Below are positions 21,362 to 34,842 of a stretch of 64,000 nt of DNA, one piece after another. Source of the stretch: Spinacia oleracea (lineage: Eukaryota; Streptophyta; Magnoliopsida; Caryophyllales; Amaranthaceae); contig NC_079487.1 in assembly GCF_020520425.1 (NCBI RefSeq), positions 68,874,398 to 68,938,397 on the forward strand, written 5' to 3'. A program made the translations under genes and the position numbers. The notes under the pieces were generated by a model, which worked only from the letters and a program-made list of their open reading frames with translations, ran no database searches and was not told the DNA's origin. Each line of letters begins with the position of its first letter. Position 1 is the stretch's first letter.

Positions 21362-24300
21362 TCTTATTATTTTCATAATCTAAATTGCATGAACATGGTT
21401 AAATATTACAAATTTGCAAGAATTAAAAGGGGTGATTAATTTTCGTCATTGTTAATTAGTTTCAAATTGCGTTTATTTAATTATACGTAAGCAGTTTTTC
21501 GGCAGTTTTTTCGTTACTCATCCAAATCGAGTGATTTTTGTGTCAATTCCGCATGTAAAAGGTATTCTAGAATTTTGACAAAAATAGTGTTTTTCTGCCG
21601 AACTCAGAATTCTCAAATTCGAAGCCTAACTATGACTTTTTGAAGGTTTTAGTTTTTCGAATGCAAAATTTCGTAAATTTAAGATGTTAAATTAAATATT
21701 TGCGATTCTTGTTGATAAATCTTGAATTTTGATTGACCTACTGTATATGTTTAACAAGTTTGAATGCCTAGCCTTGTTAATTATGCAATCTAATTTGTAA
21801 TTATGATTAATTTGTTGAAAATTAGAATAATTTAGAATTAATTTGATTTTCATAATTAATTATAATTTAATTAGATAGCTATGATTAAAAACCACCATAA
21901 AAATTGTAAATTTATGATAAATTTTAAATTTTTATGACCTAGACTTGAATCCATGTTAATCGGAAATCAATTGAATAATAAATTTTCGATTTTTCGCCCT
22001 AAAATTATGAAATTAATATTAATTTATTAATTTGTCATTAATTTTAAATATAAATTTTTTAAATTTTATGCGATTCGTTCATATAACTTGCACGCACAAA
22101 GCAATGGACGCTACGTGTTACCCTTAAGGGGTGTTGTATAGTGCGGGCATGTGACGGCGAGCAAGGGAGCTCGTCGCCCATGCGGCACGAATGCAATGAG
22201 CAAGGGCATGGTGCACGAGCACAAGGCAGCAGCCCTGCCTTGTGTCGTGGGCTATGAGCAATGGACGAATGGGCATGGGCGAAAGCAAGGCACGACAGTC
22301 GCGTGTGGGCAGCAAGCGAGCTGCGCCACAACGCGCACTGCCTTGCGCAAGCGCGCGCAGCCTCGCGCGCAGCGAGTGCAAGCTCGCGTGCCATGAGTGC
22401 TGCGCCCAGCGTCGATGCCGCGCGCAGCGAGCGCTGGCTCGCACCAAGCGAGCGCTGGCTCGCACCAAGCGAGCGCTGGCTCGCACCAAGCGAGCGCTGG
22501 CTCGCACCAAGCGAGCGCTGGCTCGCACCAAGCGAGCGCTGGCTCGCACCAAGCGAGCGCTAGCGAGCGCGCACAGCATGCGCTGGCGAGTGCACGAAGC
22601 GAGCGCTAGCGAGCGAACGCAGCGAGCGATGGCTCGCGTGCATCGAGCGCTGGCGCGCGCGCAGCGAGCACATGCTCGCGTGCATCGAGCGCTGGCGCGC
22701 GCGCAGCGAGCACCAGCTCGCGCGATGGCTTGCGAAGGGTAGAAGCAGCAGCTATGCGACGCAGCGCATGGGCTGCGCGCACATGGCCAGCGATGGCTGT
22801 GTGCGTGTGGCCCATGGGCGTGTGATGCGTGAGGTGTTTGCGTTGCGATTAGATCGTTTTGAAATTTTAATTTGAAATTTTCAGTTTACGTAATTTTAAT
22901 TAATTTTAAAATTAATAATTTAAATTATTTTCTTGGATTTTAATTTTGAATATTGTAATTATAATAAATTTTATTTATTCTAATTATTTTACTAAAATTA
23001 AAATCGTGAATTAATTTAAATGCGACTGAAATTAAATTAAACTTTTTGGATTCAATTATAAATTTATATGAGCTTTAAAATTTTAATTAAATTTGTATGT
23101 TTCCGGTTAGACTAGAAATACATTTTTATGTTTAAAATTAGTAAAGCATATGAATTTATTGGTTTAAGTGGGAGCGCTTTTAGTCATAAACTCTTGATTA
23201 GGTCTACAAATCCTTAAGGTTAAAACAACTTGATTAGAATTAATAAGGACTGAATAATTGGTAGATTATTGGTGCCCTTGATTAATTGCTGCAAATGTTT
23301 ACGTGATGCATAATGTGTTTTACTAACCAGCTATGTGGGCCATTCATGATAATGAATGGGTGAATGGTATATATTGTATATGTACTGTTTTGCAGGTTAT
23401 GAAGTGACTAGTATGGCCCAAATAGGATAGAAAATATGGTCTGCGTACCATTAATTTGAATGTAATTGGTCTAAAGTACCAAAGTCGTTTTTCAATTCAA
23501 ATATGGTCTGCGTACCATCAAATAGTTGTAATTAGTTTTAATTATAGCTTATCCTATTTGAAGAAAATGGTGCCTCCCACGGAGATTTTCAAGACGGACT
23601 TTGAAGTTAAAGCTTCAAGATGAAGTCGGGCCATACTAGATCACATTTATCTTATGCATGTTTTAAGTTATTTATTGCTTTTAAATATGTCTTAAAATGC
23701 ATGAGATCAAAAGCTTGATTATGTTGCATGATTAAGGATTTTAGTTCACTTAAAATCTAACCAACATAGTAAGAGCCTTAAGTTCCAAACTTAAAAATTG
23801 AGTTAAAAGGTGCCATGCCAAAATATACACTTGCTTGGATATCCTTTACATCAATCTAGTAATAGTTTTCGCTCAGCGAGGTGTTACTTATTGGTCCTAA
23901 AGGGGCAAGGTACACAAATAATTGTGAGTACATGTTAGTTTTGGTGAAACTCAACGATATAAGTAAGGAGTCCTTTTATGTCGTGGCAAAATCGCTAGGT
24001 TTACCTAATAAGTTCTTAGACGTACCTATCAACCAAGAATAGTTTCTAGACTATTAGCAAAAGGCTTTTGCTTACCTAAGATGTTTTAGGATTAAGTCGA
24101 AAAACTGTGCTTAATTCTTCAATGATTTTAGGATCTTGGAATCATTTTATTCACACATGCCGGAACAATAAATTCGAATAAAATGCTAATAACTTGTTGA
24201 AATTGCATGATTGCTTTAATTTTCAAGTTATTACTCATGATAAATGTTTAGACTTTGCATGCTTCAATGTATGTTTTAATTATTGTTTATAATTAAATAT
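21362..24300 (+). mobile_element. B untranslated leader
   Basis: An AT-rich leader is interrupted by a GC-rich island at 22,080-22,850. Segments align with the leader of C (e.g. 23,880-24,060 with the complement of 35,880-36,075; the GC island with 43,115-43,430). No gene is supported; long open frames over the GC island follow from its repeat structure. Confidence 0.8.
22426..22561 (+). repeat. 21-bp tandem array in GC island
   Basis: Six essentially identical copies of AGCGAGCGCTGGCTCGCACC(A), followed by a partial and then looser GCGAGCGCT/GCTCGCG units to about 22,730. Each unit has an internal AGCGAGC/GCTCGC inverted repeat. Confidence 0.92.
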
Positions 24301-26584
24301 CTTGCACTGCAGTAAATCCTTTTAGAAAGGTAACAGTAAATTTCCTCGATTGGTAGTGAATCCAAGAACAATTCACGGAAATGAGAGAAAATGAGCAATT
24401 TAAAATGTACGTTTCTTTTAGCGACTTTTATGGTTGTTTTCGAATATCAAAATCGAATGGCAAACCAATTGGTGCTTGTGAATTCAAAATACAATGTAGT
24501 TTTGAGATCATAAAGCATTGAGTTTAAATGCTCAGCTTTACCAATGGTTAACAACCTAAAATATTTTTTCCATTTAATTCTCGAATGAGTCTAGTCCCTA
24601 GACATTCGAGTAGATCGATGCTTAGAGAACTTTAGAAGCTTCTAGTAAGATCATCTAGTTGAAACAAAATATTCAACATAAATTAAAATGGTAAAGAACC
24701 TTGTTGGTGACATTGGACATGTCTAACAAAGTATAAAAGTCAACACTAAAGAATTCAATTCTTAAGACTATAAGAAAGGGTACAAGAAATAGGAAAACAA
24801 AACAGATGACAGGAATTTACAATTCCGTTTCTACCTATAAGTTTATGTTTAAAGAGAAGTGACCTAGGAATCAAACTCCCTTGGTATCATATACCGCTTG
24901 AGGTTCTTACTTCGGTAATAACTCAAATAATGGAAGCTAGGCTACACTAATGGCCTACAAGTGGGAAATGAAGCATGGCAATGCTACATTAGCTGTAGGG
25001 TCATCTAGGTTGTTTTAAGTCCTTTCAAGGCTGGAACTAAATGGTTATTTTGTTCCATAATCAGCATACCTAAATTTCTGCTTCAAACACAGAAAGACTC
25101 ACATTCAGAAGAATGAAAACAATGCTTGTTTGTTTGTTTATTTGAATGAAATGGTCAATTACAGGTTGAGTCAATTTGCTTGATTAAAACAAACAACTCT
25201 TTAACAATAAAAACTTTACTAGGTTCAAATCAAACCCTTGATTTGAGTTCCACTAATCTTTGGCATTGTTGCTTAGACCATGTCAACAAGTTAACATTCA
25301 CAAGCTCTATTTTAATGGACTCTTGAAAGTTGGTTGATTTCTAGATCAACTTAATACAAGCTAGTCTTACTTGTTGAAAGTAACAAAGAATATGAACTAT
25401 TGTTAGAACGCCTAGACGATAGAGTTCAAAGCTAAAGAAAGGTTTTATGACTTTATTATTTCACATGGATTTGAGTGAATATAGGTTTATTTACTCAAAT
25501 GTGATATAAGTTGAATCTGTTTGGCTAGTTCAAAGATTCAGAAGTATAAAATCCACTTGGCAAGAAATCATAAAGATCTAGGTTAGATCATGTTGATGAT
25601 TACTTGAGACCAAATATGATCATCAATGATTGTGTGTTGTAATTTCACAATCTAGGTCCATAAGATATGGCATATCTTAGTTGGAATAATCGAAGTCAAT
25701 TAGTACTTGATTCGATCAATGATGGATCATAAAGACTTTTCCTATAATTTCTAAAACAAAATGCTCAACTACCACCAAACTAAATTCGTCAAAGCTATTG
25801 AAAAGTAATTTCAGAATAACTTTTCATAAAATATATCTAGAGAGTTGCAAAACTCAGTGGGAGCTTAGTGTTTGTCATTCGAAAAACTAAGGCCCAAGTA
25901 TAGATATATGTTTCATTGTGATTTATTCAAATGAGACACAAGGGTATTGTTTCTACCACGAATTTTGAGAACATAATGTTTGTTTGCTCGAAATAATGTC
26001 CTTTTGGAGATTCGTTTCCGAAATGACAAGTGGGAGAAAATAGACCTCGAAAGTTTTCGAGGCGAACAACAAACATAAACGGACATTCCGGAGGCTTTTC
26101 GAAGTGCTTCAGAAAATCCGAACTTATTCTTTAAGGACTTTAGAAGTGGCTTTAAAGAATAGACATCTCTTAGAAGACTTTACAAGTGCTTCAAGGAGAA
26201 CAGAATATTCAAAGGACTTTCAAGTGGCTATTGATATTCTATTGTTTGATGTTCTATACCCAAGTAGGCATAGAATTCAAATCACTGAAACTATAAGATT
26301 CTTCTATTAGATAGTGAAGAAACATGGAGTTCAGGTCACTGAAACTATGCAATTCTTCTATTAGATAGTGAAGAAACCTACAACTTACAGTCAAACTATT
26401 ATCATGTAGATTAATGAGATTGTGACCTGTAAGAAAGCTATGACGAAACCCAGATTCCCTAAAATGGTTAGAGGCCATATATAGACTCAAATGTTTTAAA
26501 TGGTTAGAGGCCATAAAACATACTCAATGTTTTGATGACAAAATTGAAATTTTGTTGATTTGCAAGAATAGTTTCACACCTATT

Positions 26585-29036
26585 GGGTGCAAGTTTATTT
26601 TAAGAATAAAAACCATCAAACATGAAATTGTGTTCACAACACAAAGCTAGATTAGTTGCTAAAAGGTTACAAGCAAATTCACGGTGTGGATTGTGTTGAA
26701 ACCTCACATGAAATTGTGCATGCATAATCGTAATGCTCAAGTCTATAATTCAAGCAATGATTGCATATTGGTACATATAGCAATTGGATGACAAAACGTA
26801 TTCCTCAATCAAATGTTGGAATAAACTATGTACATGATATGTCATAGGATTTGTGGATCCAAATAAATGCTTGAAAAGGAAAGCTAGCTTATAAAATCTA
26901 AGTACAGATTTAAGCAAGCAATTGGGAATTGGAATTGTATTTTAGTGAAGCTAATAAGTATTTTAGTTTCATAAAATGTACATGATTCTTATAGATTTAT
27001 AAGAAGTTTAGTGGGAGTACGTAAAACTTAATTGGTCCTATGTGTATCACACACATATCTCTCTATTGAGAAATAACATTCAAATGCTAATGACTTAGAT
27101 TTGAGATTATTCATCAATGATGGACCATGGCGGAACTTAGTACATACTGGGTATTAAGATCTATTTACAAAGATTTTATATTATTGTTTTGGATTAAGTA
27201 ATGGCATTTACTAAATCAAACACGAAATACTCCATTGGAGATATTCGACCCATGTGAATAAATCTAAGTAAAGAATGTTTGAACTATGTATAAGCATTTA
27301 CTAAGTTAAACATCAAAGGATCTGAGTAAGATTCTTAACCTATATTATATGTCAAAGAATTTAGCTGGATTTAGTATCTACTGAAACTAGATGAGCTAAA
27401 GTTACATGAATAGAATTCAATTGGAATTATTCTGCAAAAGAATTTATCATGTATGATATAATATGAGGATCGCCAAAAACGTATCGTATGACTTTAGGCA
27501 TGACGAACATATACCAATCTCTATTGATCTAAGTAAAGATCAACTAGATTGAGATCAAGAATACTTATGGTACTTGAAAAGGTACATAGGAATAGTTCTT
27601 GATTCAAGGAAATAAAGATATGCTAAATATTAATGCTACACGCATAAACACTGGCAAAGGATCAAGCAAAGACCCTTTGGAGTTAACCATTGACAAGGAC
27701 GAGCTAAAGAGCATCGTGTTTCGAAATGGCAACATGGATTGGAGACCATGAGTTGTTGCGTGGGAAATTAAATATTAATTTCTATATTCTAAGATACAGC
27801 TGGAAAGTCTTCCACATATCCGTGAACTGCTTGGATAAGTAAATCCAAACCAAAGCATCACTAGCAACCTATACAGTTGAAGTAGAAGTACTTATTGCCT
27901 AAGAAGCAATAAAACAGAGTTGTTTAGTTCTTCATTGAACTTGGGAAGATCACATGTCTGTTGACTTAATGGTTCTTCATTGCAAAATGCGTAGTACCAC
28001 TAATGTAGCAAGAAAGACTAGATCACAAAATAAACATACTCAAAAGATCTTATCATCATATCTCGAAGAACATTCGATGAAAAGGATATTAAGATTGGCA
28101 AAGCATGATAACTAAACCTATGCAACAAGTGAGAAGCAACACTTACATTGTAGCACTGGAAATCAAGCATAGCTTTGAAATTCCATGAACTGTTTTAGAA
28201 GATGGGTTTGAGGCCCATGGTTGTAAAACATTGGGATTGAACATTTATCATATATGAAATGTATTTTCATATTCCATTTAATCTTGGTTTAGTATTAAAT
28301 GATGAGTCCCTTCAATTTGACGAAATATTCAAGATAGACTGTTAGGACCAGTCCTGTGACTAAGAAATGTCTATCAAGTGAACTTGAATGTCAAAGGTTG
28401 AAAATGGTCCCTAGTCGGAGTTTTCTATAAAATTGGACGCATAGAAAACGTTAGACGATTAGAATGCAAGATGACTAGTAGTTCTGTTTCTTGAACTATG
28501 TGGACATGGCAATGTCATAATCATTTGCATAGATACTTACTTTGGGAAGACTAGTATCGGACAAGACCTATGAAACTTTACTGTAAGAGATGAAAATCTG
28601 TCATAAGTAAATTTCATTAAAATTATTAGACACTAAATCCTCAATACCTGAGTGATTTGAGATTACTTGTTTGAGAACTGGTTGCTTTGACGTTGACCAA
28701 CCGTCGCACCGTAAAAGGAGGCTATAAAGGCAACGCTCAAGTAATCACCTATCAAACGAAGTCTAATCTCAAGATCGCAAGATTGGGATTGTCCTCCCAT
28801 AAATCGGGATGAGATGCTTAAAAGTTGTACAAGGCCACTCGAAGAGCTAGAAACTGTGAAATGCATGGCCGTGCTCGGATAAATCATAGGCTATGATTAT
28901 CTGTTTATTTGATTAGTTGAACTCTGAAACCGAGGAACACCTCTGGACATAATAAGGATGACAACTCTTACCTTATGTTCAAGAGCAAGCATCGAGTGAC
29001 AAAGGAATTAGGAAATGCACACTTGTCCCTAAGGAC
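26585..29036 (+). pseudogene. Copia RT/RNase H relic in B
   Basis: From about 26,585 a readable stretch (PIGCKFIFRIKTIKHEIVF) aligns with the start of the RT region in C. Sequence near 27,540-27,620 aligns with the segment before RNase H (YLKR-like). Frames are broken every few codons and no catalytic YVDD is readable. The terminal 850 bp match C's 3' untranslated part (30836-31690). Upstream, 24,300-26,585 shows no recognisable gag or integrase. Confidence 0.6.
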
Positions 29037-29047
29037 AAGTGGGAGAC
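29020..29047 (+). promoter_or_regulatory. Hairpin plus polypurine tract of B
   Basis: CACTTGTCC (29020-29028) and GGACAAGTG (29033-29041) form a 9-bp stem with a CTAA loop, overlapping the start of the tract GTGGGAGAC that ends at the LTR. Confidence 0.75.
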
Positions 29048-30427
29048 TGAAGGAAATAATGCCCTTGGTCCAAGTATGCATTCTATGTTAAGTCTAATAA
29101 ATGCGGTTCAGTATTAATTAACAAGTTAATAATTCAGTGAGATCAAGTGAGCTGAATGCCTAGCTAGAGGCCGCTTCAGTTCAAGTGGAATTAATGATAT
29201 TAATCCACAGCTTACTCTTGACTGAACCCGTAGGGTCACACAAATAGTACGTAAACGGATCAAGTATTTAATGGCATTAAATACTCCATCTATGGATATT
29301 CAGAATCGACGGATCTTGGTTTCAGTGGGAGCTGAGATCGTCAAAGGCAAGCAAATGAATACTCCGGAAACGATGATATTGCCGGAAACGGAAATATGGA
29401 TCGTATCGGAAATATAAATATTATCCAAGTAGTAGATGTTGCCGGAAACGGAAACATGGTACGTATCAGAAAATATTATCGGAAATAGAAATATTGCCGG
29501 AATCGGAAATATTGCCGGAAACGGAAATATTGTCTGAATCGGAAATATTATAGGAATCGGAAAATAATTCCGGAAACGGAAATATTAAATATTTGTTCGA
29601 AATTGAAATTAATTCCGGAATCGGAAATATTAAATATTGTTCGTATCGGAAATGAATTCCGGAATCGAGAATTTAATCGGAAGCGCATCGTACGAATTAG
29701 CATCGGACGAGGCCTGCCAGACGAAGGCCCAGCACGAAGCCGGGCCATCGCCCAGCAAGCCAAGCGCAACAACCACACGCCAAGCATGCGACCAGGCCCA
29801 GCGCAAAAGCCAGGCCCAGCCGAAGCTTGGGCGCGCGCGCGGGGCTGCGACGAGTGGGCTAGCGCTGTGCGTGGGCTGCAAGGCCTGCGTGCGGTGCTAG
29901 CGTATTACTCGAAGTGTGTTACTCGAATCCTAAAGCGTATAGAATTCGTTCAATGATTAAATTCCTAATCCTAAAAGATAAATTAATTAAATAAGAGTTC
30001 CACTAGGATTCTAATTTAATTAATTCGTATCCTAGTAGGATTCCAATTCTCTTTCCATACCCCTATAAATATGTGGCTTGGGTTCACAATTTATAACGAG
30101 TTTTTCAATTATTCAAAGTGAGTTTTTGAGAGAAAAATTCAGTCACATACCTTGCCTAAAAGTGCCGAAATTATTAGTACCTTAAGGGCAATTCTAGTTG
30201 GTCAATCTTAAGGCGGATCCGGACGTGCTGTGGACTATCTACGGAGGGAAGGCACTTGGAGTCCTAAAGACTTGTTCTTATTCGGTTCGGGCGCAGCTAG
30301 GGAAGGCACGCAACAAAGAGTATGCTTCTAGACTATGCTATATGATTATGTGTAAATAATATGTATTCCTGGCTTAATGGTTGTTTCCGCATGATTTATG
30401 AATTGTCATATGTATCATAACCTAACA
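29048..30427 (+). repeat. 3' LTR of B (1380 bp)
   Basis: Same length and organisation as the 5' LTR; differences are scattered substitutions (for example 29,301, 29,363-29,365, 29,469, 29,601). It ends ATCATAACCTAACA before C's LTR resumes. Confidence 0.95.
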
Positions 30428-30835
30428 CTTTCCGTTTCCGGCAACATCTACGACTTGGATGATATTTATATTTCCGATACGATCCATATTTCCGTTTCCG
30501 GCAATATCATCGTTTCCGGAGTATTCATTATATGCCTTTGACGATCTCAGCTCCCACTGAAATCAAGATCCGTCGATTCCGAATATCCATAGATGGAGTA
30601 TTTAATGCCATAAAATACTTGATCCGTTTACGTACTATTTGTGTGACCCTACGGGTTCAGTCAAGAGTAAGCTGTGGATTAATATCATTTAATCCACTTG
30701 AACTGAATCGGCCTCTAGCTAGGCATACAGTTCACTTGATCTCACTGAATTACTAACTTGTATAATTAATACTGAACCGCATTTATTACACTTACCATTA
30801 AATGCATACTTGGACCAAGGGCATTATTTCCTTCA
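30428..30835 (-). repeat. 3' LTR of C, second part
   Basis: It resumes with TTTCCGTTTCCGGCAACATC and ends ...TTTCCTTCA. Together with 18997-19966 it makes an LTR of about 1378 bp. Confidence 0.9.
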
Positions 30836-31695
30836 GTCTCCCACTTGTCCTTAGGGACAAGTGTGCATTTCCTAATTCCTTTGCCACTCGATGCTTGCTC
30901 TTGAACATAAGGTAAGAGTTGTCATGCTTATTATGTCCAGAGGTGTTTCTCGGTTTCAGAGTTCAACTGATCAAATAAACAGATAATCATAGCCTATGAT
31001 TCATCTGAGCACGACCATGCATTTTACAGTTTCTAGCTCTCCGAGTGGCCTTGTACAACTTTCAGCATCTCATCCCGATTTATGGAAGGACAATCCCAAT
31101 CTTGCGATCTTGAGATTAGACTTCGTTTGATAGGTGATTACCCTAGCGTTGCCTTTATAGCCTCCTTTTACGGTGCGACGGTTGACAACGTCAAAGTAAG
31201 CAGTTCTCAAACAAGTAATCTCAAATCACTCAGGTATTGAGGATTAGTGTCTAATAATTTTGATGAAATTTACTTATTACAGATTTTCATCTCTTACAGT
31301 AAAGTTTCATAGGTCTTTCCGATACTAGTCTTCCCAAAGTAAGTATCTATGCAAATGATTGCGACATTGCCATCTCCACATAGTTCAAGAAACAGAACTA
31401 CTAGTCATCTTGCATTCTAGTCGTCTAACGTTTTCTATCGGTCCATCTTTATAGAAAACTCCAACCAGGGACCATTTTCAACTTTTGACATTTAAGTTCA
31501 CTTAATAGACATTTCTTAGTCACAGGACTGGTCCTGACAGTCTATCTTGAATATATCGTCAAATTGAAGGGACTCATCATTTAATAAACCACAAATTAAC
31601 TGGAAATATGAATTCTATTCATTAATGTGAATGGTTAACCAATAATGTTTTACAAAGTATTAAACTCTAAAACTTTAAAACATTAAATAAGGACA
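30836..31695 (-). mobile_element. C 3' untranslated region with polypurine tract and hairpin
   Basis: The complement of GTGGGAGAC (30836-30844) abuts the LTR. The conserved hairpin CACTTGTCC/GGACAAGTG is at 30842-30850 and 30855-30863. The remaining 850 bp separate RNase H from the tract and have no coding signal. Confidence 0.75.
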
Positions 31696-34600
31696 TCAAA
31701 GCCATTCTCCAACATGCTTGATTCCCATAGCTGCAGTGTGCGAGTTGTGCTTCGCCTGCGGCAGAGGTTTAGTTAATGGATCTAAGATGTTATCATCAGT
31801 TCCAATCTTGCTTATCTCGACTTCTTTTCTTTCAACGAACTCTCGCAGAAGGTGAAATCTATGAAGTACATGCCTGACTCTCTGGTGGTGTCTAGGCTCC
31901 TTTGCCTGTGCAATAGCTCCATTATTATCACAATACAGAGCTATTGGTCCTTTAATGGAGGGGACTACACAAAATTCACCTATTAACTTCCTTAGCCGTA
32001 TAGCTTCCTTTGCTGCTTCATGTACAACAATGTACTCCGCTTCAGTTGTAGAATCCGCAATGGTGCTTTGTTTAGCACTTTTCCAGCTTACTGCACCTCC
32101 GTTGAGGCAGAAGACAAACACAGACTGTGATCTGAAATCATCTTTGTCGGTTTGGAAACTTGCGTCCGTATAGCCTTTAACAATTAATTCATCATCTCCA
32201 CCATAGACCAGGAAATCATCTTTGTGCCTTTTCAGGTACTTCAAAATATTCTTGGCAGCAGTCCAATGTGCCTCTCCTGGGTCTGAATGGTATCTTCTCG
32301 TAGCACTGAGTGCGTACGCAACATCCGGGCGTGTACATATCATAGCATACATTATTGAACCAATCAATGATGCATATGGAATCCCATTCATTCGTCTACG
32401 CTCATCAAGTGTTTTTGGGCACTAAGTCTTGCTTAGAGTCATTCCATGAGACATGGGTAGGTAGCCTCGCTTGGAGTCTTCCATATTGAACCTTTAAAGC
32501 ACCTTATTGATATAAGTGCTTTGAATGAGTCCAATCATCTTCTTAGATCTATCTCTGTAAATCTTGATGCCCAGTTTGTACTGTGCTTCTCCTAGATCCT
32601 TCATCGAAAAACATATTCCAAGCCAAATCTTGACAGAGTTCAACATAGGAATGTCATTTCCGATAAGTAATATGTCGTCGACATATAATACTAGAAAAGC
32701 AATTTTGCTCCCACTGACCTTCTTGTATACACAAGATTCGTCTGCGTTCTTGATGAAACCAAAGTCACTGACTGCTTCATCAAAACATATATTCCAGCTC
32801 CTTGATGCTTGCTTCAATCCGTAGATTGATTTCTTAAGCTTGCATACCTTTTTAGCATTCTTTGGATCATCAAAACCCTCGGGATGTGTCATAAACACAG
32901 TTTTTGTTAAAACGCCGTTTAAGAAAGCGGTTTTGACATCCATCTGCCATATTTCGTAATCGTAATATGCAGCGATTGCTAACATTATCCGAATAGACTT
33001 TAGCATTGTAACTGGTGAAAAGGTTTCATCGTAATCCACACCGTGGACTTGCCTGTAACCTTTTGCAACCAATCTAACTTTGAAAACTTCAAGTTTCTCA
33101 TCCTTGTCCTTTTTCAATTTGAAAACCCATTTGCTTCCTATGGCTTGGTAGCCATCTGGAAAATCGACCAAATCCCAAACTTGGCTTTCAGACATGGAGT
33201 CTAATTCAGATTGCATGGCTTCTTGCCATTGCTTGGAGCTAGGGCTCGTCATAGCTTGTTTGTAAGTCGCAGGTTCATCACTTTCAAGTAATAGAACTTC
33301 ATAGCTCTCATTCGTCAAAATACCTAAGTACCTTTCCGGTTGAGATCTATATCTCTGCGATCTACGCGGGGTTACATTTCTAGATGGTCCTTGATTCTCA
33401 CCAGATACTTCTAAAGATCTCTTAGTTTCATCCTGAATGTCATCTTGAGCATTCTCTAGAGTTTGTTGTTCGACTCGAATTTCTTCGAGGTCTACTTTTC
33501 TCCCACTTGTCATTTTGGAAATGTGATCTGTTTCCAAAAAGATACCATCTTGAGCAACAAACACCTTGTTCTCAGATGAATTGTAGAAGTAATACCCCTT
33601 TGTTTCCTTTGGATAGCGCACAAGGATACATTTGTCAGATTTTGGATGAAGTTTGTCTGAAATTAATCGTTTGACGTATACTTCGCATCCCCAAACCTTA
33701 AGAAAAGACACTTTTGGAGGCTTTCCAAACCATAACTCATATGGAGTCTTTTCAACAGCTTTAGACGGAGCTCTATTTATAGTGAGTGCAGCTGTATTTA
33801 GTGCATGTCCCCAAAATTCTATTGGAAGTTCGGCCTGACCCATCATTGATCTAACCATGTCTAGCAAGGTTCTATTCCTCCGTTCCGACACACCGTTCCA
33901 TTGTGGTGTTCCAGGAGGAGTCAATTCTGATAGAATTCCACATTCTTTCAGATGGTCATCAAATTCATAGCTCAGATATTCACCTCCTCTATCTGACCGC
34001 AGTGCCTTAATCTTATTGCCTAATTGATTCTCTACTTCACTCTGAAATTTCTTGCATTTTGTCAAAGGATTCAAACTTATGCTTCATTAGGTAGACATAA
34101 CCATATCTACTGAAGTCATCAGTGAAAGTGATAAAGTAGCTGAAACCACCTCTAGCATTTGTACTCATTGGTCCACCTACATCTGTTTGGATTAAACCCA
34201 ATAGTTCATTTTCTCTTTCTCCAACTTTAGAGAAAGGTTGCTTTGTCATTTTGCCAAGTAAACATGATTCGCACTTACCATAATCCTCTAAGTCAAATGG
34301 GTCTAGAATTCCTTCTTTTTGAAGTCTTTCTATGCGTTTCAAGTTAATATGGCCTAATCGACAATGCCACAAATAGGTGAGATTTGAATCATTCTTTTTG
34401 GCCTTTTTGGTATTTATGTTATAAATGTGGTTGTCGTGATCTAATAAATAAAGTCCATTGACTAATCTAGCATATCCATAAAACATATTTTCAAAATAAA
34501 ACGAACAACTATTGTCTTTTATTAAAAAGGAAAATCCCTTAGCATCTAAGCAAGAAACAGAAATGATGTTTTTAGTAAGACTTGGAACATGGAAACAATC

Positions 34601-34842
34601 TTCCAGTTCCAAAACTAGCCCAGAGGGAAACAACAAATAATAAGTTCCTACAGCTAATGCAGCAATCCGTGCTCCTCCTCGTAGGTCGACTTCACCCTTG
34701 CTTAACCTTCTACTTCTTCTTTGCCCTGCGAATTGGAACATAAGTATGAGCCACAACCTGTATCTAATACCCAAGAAGTTGAATCAGCAAGTATACAGTC
34801 TATAACGAAAATACCTGAAGATGGAATGAATGTTCCGTTCTT
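31696..34842 (-). pseudogene. Copia pol of C: protease, integrase, RT, RNase H
   Basis: Read right to left: protease motif LDTGCGS near 34,775; integrase zinc-binding part (HCRLGH ... CESCLLGK, about 34,395-34,255); integrase core D (QTDVGGPM), D (RSDRGGEY) and E (NGVSERRNRT); RT with catalytic YVDD at 32685-32674; RNase H with DAS, TEAEY and YCDNNGA motifs, ending GIKHVGEWL. Damage is light: a 1-base deletion near 34,730 (protease to integrase), a 1-base insertion near 34,060, a TAA at 32496-32494 and a TAG at 32424-32422. The TAG stands where G has Gln (SKSQCP). Gag precedes in the same orientation. Without these lesions it would be a normal Copia polyprotein; as it stands it cannot make one. 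Relatives of C are plausible helpers for element B. Confidence 0.9.

Larger units (their letters stand above)
19967..30427 (+). mobile_element. Copia element 'B' (plus strand), young but coding-dead
   Basis: LTRs at 19967-21346 and 29048-30427 are each 1380 bp with about 20 differences by eye. The element has a tRNA-iMet-type primer site, hairpin and polypurine tract. The interior (7.7 kb) has no gag and only RT/RNase H relics full of stops and shifts. It inserted into C's left LTR within a CATGTTTCCG site; the flanks TGTTC and CTTTC are an imperfect duplication. Since the LTRs are young but pol is ruined, the copy was non-autonomous when it moved. Confidence 0.92.

Noticed and set aside
22426..22561. 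Possible CRISPR array
   Set aside because: Units are contiguous without unique spacers, in a plant retrotransposon leader.
22124..22742. Frames of 150-166 residues in the GC island of B
   Set aside because: GC-rich, stop-poor repeat DNA is open on both strands; C lacks the array and the frame.
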